Below, piece by piece: positions 46,279-56,335 of a stretch of DNA of 64,000 bases. The position numbers and the translations under genes were made by a program. The first letter of the stretch is position 1. Each line of letters opens with the position of its first letter. Where the stretch lies: NCBI RefSeq assembly GCF_027111335.1, contig NZ_CP114288.1, positions 4,960,001 through 5,024,000 on the forward strand. Reading direction: 5' to 3'. The notes beneath the pieces are model-generated. The model did no database searches and was not told the DNA's origin. It was given only the letters and a program-made list of their open reading frames with translations. Origin of the DNA: Flavobacterium aquiphilum (lineage in GTDB: Bacteria > Bacteroidota > Bacteroidia > Flavobacteriales > Flavobacteriaceae).

Positions 46279-47013
46279 ATGAAGAATTTTACAATACTTT
46301 TTTCTTTTATATTTCTCGCTTTGCTAATTAGTTGTGGTAGAAATGAACCTGAAAAAACCGAACTTGATTCTACCGAAGCTTCAAGTGCCATACCTAGCCA
46401 TGTTGCCTCCAATACTCAAAACATAAATAAAACAGAAACCGCTGAGTACACAACAGAATCAGCCACAACCACTGAAAACGAAAATTTTGGTTCAAATTCC
46501 GATTCCGATTCTGGCTTAGCTGCTGCCATACAAAGACAAATCCCAAATTCACACAAACCTGCTGCGTTCAAAAGCTCCCAAAATAACACCTCCTCACCAA
46601 CCCAACCAAATTCACACCCTTCGATAACAAAAAAAGAAGCCGAAGTAGTTATTAATTCCCCTTTGCGAAACTTGCTTAAAACTGCCGAAGTTGGAAAAAC
46701 ATACTCCAAAAAAGAACTCATAGAAAACTACAAATTCCCAAAAGAAGCAGTAGATCTCATTAAAAAAGTAACCTGCGTGGGGCCAAATAAATTATTTTTT
46801 AATTGGGGATCCACTTGGTTTGTTGAAAAAGTATCGGATGCCGAATTCCAAAATGACACCATGATTTTTGCATTCAAAAAAAACAAAACCTATGTTTCGG
46901 GAGGCGCTATTGGTATCAAATACAATAAAAAAATATACACTGAATTAATTCTTAACAACGGTTCTGCCTACATCCCTTCGGTAAAAGGCTATCACTGGGA
47001 AATAAACAAATAA
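46279..47013 (+). CDS. Ser/Thr/Asn-rich lipoprotein of unknown function
   Basis: A lipoprotein signal (MKNFTILFSFIFLALLISC) is followed by a low-complexity Ser/Thr/Glu/Asn region to about residue 125, then a compact domain (SPLRNLLKTAEVGKTYSKKE, IKKVTCVGPNKLFFNWGSTW, GGAIGIKYNKKIYTELI). I do not recognise the domain. Its stop overlaps the tag start by one base (TAATG), so the two are co-translated, but no functional link is evident. Confidence 0.75.
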   Translation: MKNFTILFSFIFLALLISCGRNEPEKTELDSTEASSAIPSHVASNTQNINKTETAEYTTESATTTENENFGSNSDSDSGLAAAIQRQIPNSHKPAAFKSSQNNTSSPTQPNSHPSITKKEAEVVINSPLRNLLKTAEVGKTYSKKELIENYKFPKEAVDLIKKVTCVGPNKLFFNWGSTWFVEKVSDAEFQNDTMIFAFKKNKTYVSGGAIGIKYNKKIYTELILNNGSAYIPSVKGYHWEINK

Positions 47014-47579
47014 TGCAAAAAGAACTTATAAGATGCGGTTGGTGCAATTCCAGCGAATTATACCAAAAATACCATGATGAAGAATGGGGTGTTCCTGTTT
47101 ATGAAGACCATAAGCTTTTCGAATTTCTTCTACTGGAAACTTTTCAGGCAGGATTGAGCTGGATTACCATACTTAACAAAAGAGAGAATTTCAGAAATGC
47201 CTTTGACGCATTCGACTATAAAAAAATAGCCAACTATTCCGAGGACAAAATTCAGGATCTACTGCAAGACCCAGGCATTATTCGTAATCAACTAAAAGTT
47301 CGTTCGGCAGTCTCCAATGCCATTGCCTTCATTAAAGTTCAAGAAGAATTCGGGAGCTTCTCCAAATACATTTGGGGCTTTGTCGATGGAAAACCCATCA
47401 TAAACAACCGAAAAAGTTTAAGTGAAGTACAGGCCACAACTCCTCTTTCGGATACCATCAGCAAAGATTTAAAAAAACGCGGATTCAAATTCGTAGGTTC
47501 CACCGTAGTGTACGCCCACATGCAGGCCACAGGCATGGTCAACGATCACGTAGAAGACTGTTGGACAAGAAAACAGTAA
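47013..47579 (+). CDS. tag: DNA-3-methyladenine glycosylase I
   Basis: Tag excises 3-methyladenine from alkylated DNA. The 188 residues show the family start RCGWCNSSELYQKYHDEEWG, then FEFLLLETFQAGLSWITILN (with catalytic Glu) and YAHMQATGMVNDHVEDCW, whose His residues and Cys, together with the N-terminal Cys, form the zinc site. Length and motifs are normal. It starts at the base where the upstream lipoprotein gene stops. Confidence 0.96.
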   Translation: MQKELIRCGWCNSSELYQKYHDEEWGVPVYEDHKLFEFLLLETFQAGLSWITILNKRENFRNAFDAFDYKKIANYSEDKIQDLLQDPGIIRNQLKVRSAVSNAIAFIKVQEEFGSFSKYIWGFVDGKPIINNRKSLSEVQATTPLSDTISKDLKKRGFKFVGSTVVYAHMQATGMVNDHVEDCWTRKQ

Positions 47580-47655
47580 AGTGTTCAGTTTACAAGTATT
47601 AAGCACAAAATTGTTAAACTTCTAACTTCTAAAATCTTATTTCTAACTTTTTCAT

Positions 47656-47663
47656 TACATTTG
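47656..47663 (+). promoter_or_regulatory. Likely -7 element of the thi operon
   Basis: TACATTTG fits TAnnTTTG and would start transcription at about 47670, the first base of the riboswitch. No TTG is seen at the ideal -33 position, so the promoter may be weak or activator-dependent. Confidence 0.5.
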
Positions 47664-47669
47664 CTTCGC

Positions 47670-47798
47670 ACTTTAGGGGTGTCTGCAAAATTGCAGGCTG
47701 AGACTTTACCCTCGAACCTGATCTAGTTCATACTAGCGTAGGAAAAAGTAAGATGACTTCCATGTACCATTGTGTACACCCGTAGCCATTCCTAAAGT
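47670..47798 (+). promoter_or_regulatory. TPP riboswitch (THI element) with expression platform
   Basis: The conserved aptamer parts are present: GGGGTGTCTGC with its stem partner GCAGGCTGAGA, then TTACCC, GAACCTGATCTAG, and CTAGCGTAGG (about 47676-47742). P1 is ACTTT (47670-47674) with AAAGT (47745-47749). Downstream, ACACC (47776-47780) and CCTAAAGT (47791-47798) can instead pair with GGTGT and ACTTTAGG of the aptamer's 5' side, an exclusive alternative fold. No T-run follows, so control of thiS translation is more likely than termination. Confidence 0.95.
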
Positions 47799-47824
47799 AT
47801 AATTATGTACTAAATTCAAAAGGA

Positions 47825-48031
47825 ATGGAACTCAAAATAAATAATCAAATCAAACAATTTGCCCTTGACAGTCTCACTGTGCAGGCGCTTCTTGACTTGG
47901 AAATTCCCGAAAAACAAAACGGAATTGCCCTAGCCATAAACAATACAGTAATTCCAAAATCCGATTGGAATTCCCACCTCATACAAGAAACCGACGACAT
48001 CCTAATCATATCAGCCACACAAGGCGGATGA
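47825..48031 (+). CDS. thiS: Sulfur carrier protein ThiS
   Basis: ThiS carries the thiocarboxylate sulfur for thiazole synthesis. It is 68 residues with the ubiquitin-like fold, INNQIKQFALDSLTVQALL and NGIALAINNTVIPKSDW, and ends in the required Gly-Gly (ISATQGG). A ribosome binding site (AAAAGG) stands just before the ATG. It is the first gene after the TPP riboswitch; ThiF adenylates its C-terminus and ThiG uses the sulfur. Confidence 0.95.
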   Translation: MELKINNQIKQFALDSLTVQALLDLEIPEKQNGIALAINNTVIPKSDWNSHLIQETDDILIISATQGG

Positions 48032-48150
48032 TTGGGGCGTGACCCCATTGAGAAAAAGGGCTTACTCACCAAGCCGGTCACAGAGCCCTTTTCCTCAATG
48101 CGGTCGGGCTGTACGCGTTACTTCGGTAACTAGCTTCCATCCCTCACGCG
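48030..48150. repeat. Palindromic intergenic repeat after thiS
   Basis: The region starts at the thiS stop codon. TGGGGC-GTG-ACCCCA forms a first hairpin (48033-48047); TTGAGAAAAAGGGCT (48048-48062) pairs with AGCCCTTTTCCTCAA (48084-48098, one mismatch), with CGGTCGGGC after it. GC content is above the surroundings. It looks like a dispersed repeat rather than a gene. Confidence 0.65.
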
Positions 48151-48226
48151 GTTTCTGCAAACCAAGAACTTTTCATTTTCAAGACAAGATACAACTATCA
48201 AAATAATCTAACTAACACTTTCTCTG

Positions 48227-48259
48227 CTCCCTCTCCTCTGGAGAGGGTTGGGGTGAGGT
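48227..48259 (-). repeat. REP-like palindrome in the thiC leader
   Basis: CTCCCTCTCCTCTGGAGAGG then GTTGGGGTGAGGT. It is the same unit as the one inside polA at 35422 (opposite orientation). It ends 14 bp before the thiC ATG, so it occupies the ribosome-binding region. Confidence 0.8.
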
Positions 48260-48270
48260 AAAACAACTAA

Positions 48271-50097
<1,827 letters not shown>

Positions 50098-50098
<1 letters not shown>

Positions 50099-50193
50099 AA
50101 AGTAGAAAATTAGAAGTTAGAGATTAGAAGTTCAATACTTCTTACCTCTAACTTCTTACCTCTAACTTCTCACCTCTAACCTCTAACCTAACA
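50098..50193. repeat. Tandem CTTCTTACCTCTAA array between thiC and thiE
   Basis: Four imperfect tandem units of about 14 bp (CTTCTTACCTCTAA, repeated, then CTTCTCACCTCTAA and CCTCTAACCTA) preceded by the inverted form TTAGAAGTTAGAGA. It is a simple palindromic array between operon genes. Confidence 0.75.
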
Positions 50194-50793
50194 ATGATTG
50201 TAATCACAAATCCAATTCCGATAGCTAATGAAATCAGTACGATTCATTCTCTTTTTGAGAACGGATTGGAATTACTTCATGTTCGGAAGCCAAATTTTTC
50301 GGTAGAAGATATGATAACTTTCATAACGGAAATAAAATCGGATTTGAGAAAACAATTGGTTTTACACAGTCATCATCAGTTGGCTTCAGTATTTGGCATC
50401 AATCGAATTCACTTTAGCGAAAGCGAAAGAAAAAAGAAAGACAAATTAACTTTGGAAACATACAAAACAAAAGGATTTCATTTATCAGCTTCGGTTCATT
50501 CGATAGAGGATTTCAATGCTTTGGAAAATATTTTTGAATATGCTTTTTTGAGTCCAGTTTTTCCAAGTATCTCGAAAGAGAATTATTCCTCAAAAATAAA
50601 TTTGTTCGAAGCCATTAAAAACAGGACTGATTTTAAAACAAAACTCATCGCTTTGGGCGGAATAGAATCTAAAAACATCAAACAAACATTAGAAAATGGG
50701 TTTGATGATGTCGCCTTGTTAGGAACCATTTGGAATCAAAACAATCCAATTGAAAATTTTAAATCATGTCAGCAAATCGTCCATTCGTTTTAA
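50194..50793 (+). CDS. thiE: Thiamine phosphate synthase-like protein (ThiE/TenI), first copy
   Basis: A 199-residue TIM-barrel of the ThiE/TenI family. GLELLHVRKPNFSVEDM and KLIALGGIESKNIKQTLENG are recognisable, as is FLSPVFPSISK at the pyrophosphate region (family GPIFPT). It is more diverged than the second copy at 51508, and the usual NDRVDLA region is LHSHHQLA, so it may be TenI-like rather than a full synthase. Its end overlaps thiD by 28 bp. Confidence 0.82.
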   Translation: MIVITNPIPIANEISTIHSLFENGLELLHVRKPNFSVEDMITFITEIKSDLRKQLVLHSHHQLASVFGINRIHFSESERKKKDKLTLETYKTKGFHLSASVHSIEDFNALENIFEYAFLSPVFPSISKENYSSKINLFEAIKNRTDFKTKLIALGGIESKNIKQTLENGFDDVALLGTIWNQNNPIENFKSCQQIVHSF

Positions 50794-51515
50794 CCATTGC
50801 AGGATTCGACCCATCGGGTGGTGCAGGCGTTTTGGCCGACACCAAAACCTTTGAGCAGCACAAAGTGTATGGATTTGCCATCAACACAGGTAACACGATA
50901 CAAACCGAAAATACTTTTTATGAAATTCAATGGACTGAGATACATTTCGTTTTGAATTCGTTAGAAAAACTGCTTGAGAATTACACTATCAAAGCAGTAA
51001 AAATTGGCATTATACCATCATTCAATTATTTGAAAGAGATTGTTTTTGCGGTAAAAAAACTTTCTCCACAAACAAAAATAGTCTGGGACACAGTTTTAAA
51101 ATCATCAACCGAATTTGATTTTTTAGATATAGAAAACCAAACAGGTTTTATTGAAATACTGAAAGAAATCGACTTGATAACACCCAATTACGACGAAATG
51201 AAAAAACTATTTCCCGAATTTAATCTGCTTTCCAAATCCCCACCTTCTGGAATTCGGGGACTTTTGCTTAAAGGCGGTCACAATCCGAACAAAGTCGGAG
51301 TGGATTATTTATATACCTCAAACGGCATTTATAAATATTTACCGAAGACCGACAATTGCTACGAAAAACACGGTTCAGGATGTGTGCTTTCGTCGGCTAT
51401 AACAGCCAATCTTGCATTAGGCCAAAATCTGGAAACAGCATGCCAAAATGCCAAAATATATACCGAAAACTACTTATTATCCAACACAACTAAACTAGGA
51501 TTTCATTATGTATAA
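50766..51515 (+). CDS. thiD: Hydroxymethylpyrimidine (phosphate) kinase ThiD
   Basis: ThiD phosphorylates HMP and HMP-P before coupling with the thiazole. The 249 residues have the ribokinase-like start VLTIAGFDPSGGAGVLADTK, the middle KAVKIGIIPS, LITPNYDEMKKLFP, and the catalytic anion-hole segment YEKHGSGCVLSSAITANLA (family GTGC with Asp replaced by His-Gly-Ser; CVLS). Length is slightly short. Overlaps thiE1 upstream and the second thiE by 8 bp. Confidence 0.93.
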   Translation: MSANRPFVLTIAGFDPSGGAGVLADTKTFEQHKVYGFAINTGNTIQTENTFYEIQWTEIHFVLNSLEKLLENYTIKAVKIGIIPSFNYLKEIVFAVKKLSPQTKIVWDTVLKSSTEFDFLDIENQTGFIEILKEIDLITPNYDEMKKLFPEFNLLSKSPPSGIRGLLLKGGHNPNKVGVDYLYTSNGIYKYLPKTDNCYEKHGSGCVLSSAITANLALGQNLETACQNAKIYTENYLLSNTTKLGFHYV

Positions 51516-52146
51516 CAAACTGCAATACATCTCACAGGGAGAAAGCGCCGAAGAACAATTGTACAATATTCATGAGGCATTAGACAATGGCTGTGACTGG
51601 ATCCAACTGCGATTTAAAAATCAGAAACCAAAAAAAACATTTGCTTTGGCGGAAGCCGTAAAATTTTTGTGTGAAGAATACTTAGCAAATTTCATTATCA
51701 ACGACAATGTTCATTTGGCCAAACAAGTCAATGCAGATGGCGTTCATCTTGGCCTTTCGGATATGGATATTAGCGAAGCCAGAGCTATTTTGGGCAGGAC
51801 AAAAATCATAGGAGCTACGGCAAATACTTTTGAAGACATTGTTCGTCAAACCAACAATGGCTGCGATTATATTGGGTTAGGCCCTTTTCAATTCACAAAA
51901 ACCAAAGACAAACTCAGTCCCATACTAAGCTTGGAAGGCTATAGTTCCATAATTACACAAATGAAACAATCGCAAATTGAAATCCCTGTTTATGCCATTG
52001 GCGGAATTACTTTGGAAGATGTCAATAATTTAATGACAACCGGAATCCATGGTATTGCCGTTTCGGGCATTATTACCAAAAGCGACAAAAAACAACAACT
52101 TATTACTCAACTTAACGAAATACTATATGGCAGTGTCACTATTTAA
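51508..52146 (+). CDS. thiE: Thiamine phosphate synthase ThiE, second copy
   Basis: ThiE joins HMP-PP and thiazole phosphate to give thiamine monophosphate. The 212 residues carry [35 protein letters not shown] (family NDRVDLALAxxADGVHLGQ), [24 protein letters not shown] and [11 protein letters not shown]. This copy keeps the synthase motifs better than the one at 50194. Its end overlaps thiG by 20 bp. Confidence 0.92.
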   Translation: MYNKLQYISQGESAEEQLYNIHEALDNGCDWIQLRFKNQKPKKTFALAEAVKFLCEEYLANFIINDNVHLAKQVNADGVHLGLSDMDISEARAILGRTKIIGATANTFEDIVRQTNNGCDYIGLGPFQFTKTKDKLSPILSLEGYSSIITQMKQSQIEIPVYAIGGITLEDVNNLMTTGIHGIAVSGIITKSDKKQQLITQLNEILYGSVTI

Positions 52147-52903
52147 AATCGGAGACAAAACATTAGAATCGAGACTTTTTTTAGGCACCGGAAAATTTGG
52201 TTCCAATATAGAAATGGAGGAAGCAATATTGGCTTCCGAAAGCGAATTGGTAACCGTGGCATTGAAAAGAATCGATTTGGAAACAGATACTGATGCTATT
52301 TTAAATCACTTAAAGCATCCTAGAATCAATTTATTGCCCAATACTTCAGGAGCAAGAAATGCCAAAGAAGCGATTTTCGCAGCGCAACTCGCCCGAGAAG
52401 CATTGGAAACCAATTGGCTGAAACTCGAAATCCATCCGGATCCAAAGTACTTAATGCCCGATCCTATCGAAACCCTGAGAGCCACCGAAGAATTGGCAAA
52501 ATTGGGATTCATCGTTTTGCCGTACATCCACGCCGATCCGGTTTTATGCAAGCATTTGGAAAATGCGGGAACTTCTGCAGTAATGCCACTAGGTTCCCCA
52601 ATTGGAAGTAACAAAGGATTAAAAACTATCGATTTTTTAGAAATCATAATCGAACAGAGTAAAGTTCCCGTAATTATTGATGCAGGAATAGGTGCGCCGT
52701 CAGATGCCGCAAAAGCTATGGAAATAGGAGCCGATGCAGTATTGGTCAACACCGCAATTGCCGTGGCCGGAAATCCAAAACTGATGGCCGAAGCCTTTAA
52801 AGATGCCGTAATTTCAGGAAGAAAAGCATTTGAAGCAAAACTCGGGCAACAGAACAAACAAGCGGTAGCTTCGAGTCCTTTGACGGCGTTTTTATATGAG
52901 TAA
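52127..52903 (+). CDS. thiG: Thiazole synthase ThiG
   Basis: ThiG assembles the thiazole ring from deoxyxylulose phosphate, the ThiS thiocarboxylate and dehydroglycine. I chose the ATG at 52127 ([20 protein letters not shown]); the frame extends upstream but that part is thiE in another frame. The 258 residues have LFLGTGKF, the active-site Lys region [49 protein letters not shown] and [12 protein letters not shown]. Normal length. Confidence 0.96.
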   Translation: MAVSLFKIGDKTLESRLFLGTGKFGSNIEMEEAILASESELVTVALKRIDLETDTDAILNHLKHPRINLLPNTSGARNAKEAIFAAQLAREALETNWLKLEIHPDPKYLMPDPIETLRATEELAKLGFIVLPYIHADPVLCKHLENAGTSAVMPLGSPIGSNKGLKTIDFLEIIIEQSKVPVIIDAGIGAPSDAAKAMEIGADAVLVNTAIAVAGNPKLMAEAFKDAVISGRKAFEAKLGQQNKQAVASSPLTAFLYE

Positions 52904-52910
52904 CTATTTA

Positions 52911-52993
52911 ACCGCAAAGGGCGCAAAGATTTACGCGAAGTTCCCAAAGCTTTGTTAGTGTTCCTAGCGTAAATCTTTGCGAACCTTGCGGTA
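52911..52993. repeat. Palindromic repeat between thiG and thiH
   Basis: The left arm ACCGCAAAGGGCGCAAAGAT then TTACGCGAAG matches the complement of the right arm (TAGCGTAAATCTTTGCGAACC then TTGCGGT) with few mismatches. The arms enclose about 20 bases. It looks like a dispersed REP or MITE-type repeat and ends 15 bp before the thiH start. Confidence 0.8.
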
Positions 52994-53007
52994 AAAAAAT
53001 AAAAAAA

Positions 53008-54144
53008 ATGAAAACATTCAAATCGGTTTTTGAACAGTATGATTGGGATACCATTCAAACCAAAATATACCAAACCACCGCCAAACAGGTGGAACAGGCC
53101 CTTGCCAAAAGCAGAAGAAATCTAGACGACTTCTTGGCTTTGATTTCGCCTGCGGCTACAACTTATTTGGAACAAATGGCACAGGAATGCCATGAATTGA
53201 CAAAAAAGCGTTTTGGAAAAACCATCCAAATGTATGCTCCTTTGTATTTGAGCAATGAATGCCAAAATATTTGCACTTATTGTGGATTCAGTTTAGACAA
53301 TAAAATCAAGCGCAAAACATTATCTGATTCGGAGATAAAATTAGAAGTAGAAGCACTGAAATCGGCAGGTTTTGACCATGTTTTGTTGGTAACCGGCGAA
53401 GCCAATTACACCGTCAACATCAATTATTTCCTAAATGCGATTGACCAAATAAAAGAGCAATTCTCAACCATTTCGGTAGAAGTGCAGCCGCTTTCCACCG
53501 AAGAATACCAAAAATTGCATGAAGCCGGCATTTATTCGGTTTTGGTGTATCAGGAAACCTACCATCAGGAAGTCTATAAAAAATACCATACCAAAGGCAA
53601 AAAATCTAATTTTGATTTTCGTTTGGACACACCGGACCGAATTGGGAAAGCGGGAATTCACAAAATAGGCTTGGGTGTTTTATTGGGATTGGAAGATTGG
53701 CGAACAGACAGTTTTTTCAATGCCCTGCATTTGGATTATCTGCAAAAGACCTATTGGCAAACTAAATATTCGGTTTCGTTTCCAAGACTGCGTCCCGCCG
53801 AAGGAATCATCGAACCCAATTTTATTATGACCGACAAAGATTTGACACAATTGATTTGTGCTTATCGTTTATGGAATGAAGATTTAGAGATTTCAATTTC
53901 GACCCGAGAAAACGAAATTTTCAGAAACAATATCATTCCAATTGGAGTCACGAGTATGAGCGCGGGATCCAAAACCAATCCGGGTGGCTATGTTGTTGAC
54001 CCACAATCTTTGGAACAATTTGAAATCAGCGACGAACGTTCCGCTTTTGAAATTGCCCAAATAATCAGCGATAAAGGATACGAACCGGTCTGGAAAGATT
54101 GGGACAGAACTTTTGGCTTTCAGAATGCAGATTCTAGATTTTAG
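53008..54144 (+). CDS. thiH: 2-iminoacetate synthase ThiH
   Basis: ThiH is a radical-SAM lyase that splits tyrosine to give dehydroglycine for ThiG. The cluster motif CQNICTYCGF (CXXXCXXC) lies near residues 85-94, followed by HVLLVTGEANYTVNINYF and VEVQPLSTEEYQKLHEAG. At 378 residues the protein is of normal length (MKTFKSVFEQYDWDTIQTKI). Use of ThiH rather than ThiO means the anaerobic-type, tyrosine-dependent route. Confidence 0.96.
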   Translation: MKTFKSVFEQYDWDTIQTKIYQTTAKQVEQALAKSRRNLDDFLALISPAATTYLEQMAQECHELTKKRFGKTIQMYAPLYLSNECQNICTYCGFSLDNKIKRKTLSDSEIKLEVEALKSAGFDHVLLVTGEANYTVNINYFLNAIDQIKEQFSTISVEVQPLSTEEYQKLHEAGIYSVLVYQETYHQEVYKKYHTKGKKSNFDFRLDTPDRIGKAGIHKIGLGVLLGLEDWRTDSFFNALHLDYLQKTYWQTKYSVSFPRLRPAEGIIEPNFIMTDKDLTQLICAYRLWNEDLEISISTRENEIFRNNIIPIGVTSMSAGSKTNPGGYVVDPQSLEQFEISDERSAFEIAQIISDKGYEPVWKDWDRTFGFQNADSRF

Positions 54145-54266
54145 ATTTCTGATTTGACGCAAAAAATCTACAATTCTATTTATTGTCAAATAAAATCGAA
54201 CAATAACAAGCAAATGAAGCAAAAACTTCTCCAATCTAAAATCGTTAATCAAAAATCTAAAATCCT

Positions 54267-54974
54267 ATGAGTGTAGTTCAAGAATATTTAAGATATAACC
54301 GCCAAGTAATGTTACCTGAAATAGGTGACGAAGGTCAAAACAAATTAAAAAATGCCAAAGTTTTGGTCATTGGCGCTGGTGGTTTGGGTTGTCCTATTTT
54401 GCAATATATCTCAACAGCAGGCGTTGGTACCATCGGAATAATTGATTTTGATAAAATCGAAATTCACAACCTGCACCGCCAAATTTTATATACCGAAAAA
54501 CAAATAGGATTAAGCAAAGCCAAAACGGCGAAAGAAACGCTGGAAGCCATGAATCCCTTGATCAACATTGTCGCTTTTGAAGAAAAACTGACAGCCGAAA
54601 ACGCAACCCAAATCATAAAGAATTTTGATGTGATTGTCGATGGTTGTGATAATTTTGCCACGCGCTATTTAGTCAATGACACCTGCGTCTCCTTAGAAAA
54701 ACCATTGGTTTACGGAAGTATTTTAAAATTTGAAGGACAATTGGCCGTTTTCAACAACAAATCAAAAAATCTTAGGGATTTATTTCCGGAACCACCCGAT
54801 CCAAAAGATGTTCCAAATTGCAACCTGAACGGTGTGTTGGGAACATTGCCCGGAATAATTGGAACGATGATGGCTCATGAAACCTTGAAAGTGATAATGG
54901 GTTTACCAACATTAGAAAATGAATTGGTATTATTCAGTACTTTGAATTGGGGTTTTACAAAGCTTAAATTTTAA
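54267..54974 (+). CDS. thiF: HesA/MoeB/ThiF family adenylyltransferase
   Basis: This E1-like enzyme adenylates the C-terminal Gly of ThiS. The Rossmann motif GAGGLGCPILQYISTAGVG, the Arg/Asp block DFDKIEIHNLHRQILY, and IVDGCDNFATRYLVND are present, and NCNLNGVLGTLPGIIGTMMA closes the domain. The two zinc-binding CXXC pairs of larger MoeB proteins are missing. It is 235 residues without a rhodanese domain, so it is the short form. Position after thiH supports ThiF over MoeB. Confidence 0.9.
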   Translation: MSVVQEYLRYNRQVMLPEIGDEGQNKLKNAKVLVIGAGGLGCPILQYISTAGVGTIGIIDFDKIEIHNLHRQILYTEKQIGLSKAKTAKETLEAMNPLINIVAFEEKLTAENATQIIKNFDVIVDGCDNFATRYLVNDTCVSLEKPLVYGSILKFEGQLAVFNNKSKNLRDLFPEPPDPKDVPNCNLNGVLGTLPGIIGTMMAHETLKVIMGLPTLENELVLFSTLNWGFTKLKF

Positions 54975-55039
54975 AATTTTGATTTATTTTATAACTAGGA
55001 AATAATCAATTTACAAAAAAAAATCCTAAACTTAAATTG

Positions 55040-55163
55040 CCTCCAGCTTCAGCTGGGGGATTGTAATAGGAATCCTGTTTGAAGGCTTTAGCCAAAAAGA
55101 TATTATTATTTTGGCTAAAGCCAATTACTATTATTCATTTCTTCCTCCAGCTGAAGCTGGAGT
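55040..55163. repeat. Nested palindromic repeat overlapping the aat 3' end
   Basis: Outer arms are CCTCCAGCTTCAGCTGG (55040-55056) and its near complement within CCTCCAGCTGAAGCTGGAGT (55144-55163). Inner arms are GGCTTTAGCCAAAA (55084-55097) and TTTTGGCTAAAGCC (55109-55122), perfect over 14 bp. The right outer arm encodes the last residues of Aat (LTPASAGG). Confidence 0.85.
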
Positions 55164-55808
55164 CAAATCAATATTTTTTAAAATTGCCATAAAAGCCTCT
55201 CTTTCTATTTCCCTGCAGCCCAAACTTTCAAGATGCTCATTGTAAACCTGGCAGTCCAATAAGCGGTAATTTTGGTCTTTCAGTTGGTTTACCAAAGCGA
55301 TAAAAGCTACTTTGGAAGCATTGGAAACCAACGAAAACATACTTTCTCCACAGAAAACATGTCCCAAGTCAATTCCGTACAATCCGCCGACAAGCTGATT
55401 GTTTTGCCAGACTTCAACCGATTTTGCCATTCCTAATTCATTGAGTTTGCAATAGGCTTCAATCATTTCATTGGTAATCCAAGTTCCGGTTTGTCCATTG
55501 CGTTTTACCTGCCGACAATTGGAAATCACATCCCTAAAATTCTGGTTGAATGTAACTGTAAAAATATTTCGGTTCAAAACGTTTCGCATGCTTTTGGAAA
55601 CAATCAATTCATCCAAAAACAAAACCATTCTGGGATTGGGCGCCCACCAAATAATAGGTTCTCCTTCATTAAACCAGGGAAAAATTCCGCTGTTGTAGGC
55701 AAGCCGCAACCGCTCGGGCGACAAATCCCCACCAAAGGCAAGAATTCCATCACTATCAGCCTCGTAAACTGGGGGAAAATACAATGTTTTAGATAGACAA
55801 TAATACAT
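55131..55808 (-). CDS. aat: Leucyl/phenylalanyl-tRNA-protein transferase
   Basis: Aat adds Leu or Phe to the N-terminus of proteins with basic N-terminal residues, marking them for ClpAP/S degradation. I chose the ATG at 55808 (MYYCLSKTLYFPPVYEADSD), giving 225 residues; an upstream start adds a hydrophobic segment not found in the family. Motifs: GILAFGGDLSPERLRLAYNS, GIFPWFNEGEPIIWWAPNPR, GTWITNEMIEAYCKL, FCGESMFS, and LLDCQVYNEHLESLG. The final nine residues are encoded within a palindromic repeat. Confidence 0.95.
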   Translation of the reverse strand: MYYCLSKTLYFPPVYEADSDGILAFGGDLSPERLRLAYNSGIFPWFNEGEPIIWWAPNPRMVLFLDELIVSKSMRNVLNRNIFTVTFNQNFRDVISNCRQVKRNGQTGTWITNEMIEAYCKLNELGMAKSVEVWQNNQLVGGLYGIDLGHVFCGESMFSLVSNASKVAFIALVNQLKDQNYRLLDCQVYNEHLESLGCREIEREAFMAILKNIDLTPASAGGRNE

Positions 55809-55938
55809 TTTCAATAGCAAAAAATCAACTTCAATTACAATGGCAAAAATCAATATCAATGCCAATTTCAAAAAAAAATCAGAAATTTAAGTAAACTCAA
55901 ATTTCTGACTTCTAATATCTAATTTCTAACTTCTAACC

Positions 55939-56313
55939 TTAGAATGGCAAATCGTCAGCGTCTTCTTCGTTTAGGTTTGTTGCTGGTGCAAAAGTTTGTG
56001 CTGCCGGCATAGGAGGAGCTTGTTGCGCAGGAGCTTCAGCAGCTAATCTTTCGATTCTCCATCCTTGGATACTATTAAAATATCTTGTTTCTCCTTGCGG
56101 ATTTACCCATTCTCTACCTCTCAAGTTGATAGAAACCTTCACGGCTTCACCAATATTATAACTGCTTAGCAAATCACATTTATCTTGAGTAAATTCAATC
56201 AAAATATGTTGCGGATATTGCTCATCTGTAGTAACAACCAATTCTCTTTTTTTGAATGACGCACTTACTTGTTGCTCTGGATTAACAACTTTAATTTTCC
56301 CTAATACTTCCAT
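55939..56313 (-). CDS. DUF3127 protein (OB-fold, SSB-like)
   Basis: A 124-residue protein of the DUF3127 family of Bacteroidetes. The core (GKIKVVNPEQQVSASFKKRE, KVSINLRGREWVNPQGETRY, FNSIQGWRI) has an OB-fold-like strand pattern. The C-terminus is Ala/Pro-rich and ends in EEDADDLPF, the acidic-hydrophobic tail typical of single-stranded DNA-binding proteins (D-D-x-P-F). A role with nucleic acids is therefore likely but unproven. Confidence 0.85.
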   Translation of the reverse strand: MEVLGKIKVVNPEQQVSASFKKRELVVTTDEQYPQHILIEFTQDKCDLLSSYNIGEAVKVSINLRGREWVNPQGETRYFNSIQGWRIERLAAEAPAQQAPPMPAAQTFAPATNLNEEDADDLPF

Positions 56314-56335
56314 CTTCTTTTTTATTTAATTATTG

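Noticed and set aside
52306..53073. 255-codon minus-strand frame
   Set aside because: Antisense to thiG and the thiG-thiH repeat; no family resemblance.
53893..54252. 119-codon minus-strand frame
   Set aside because: Antisense to the end of thiH and the following AT-rich spacer; no supporting features.
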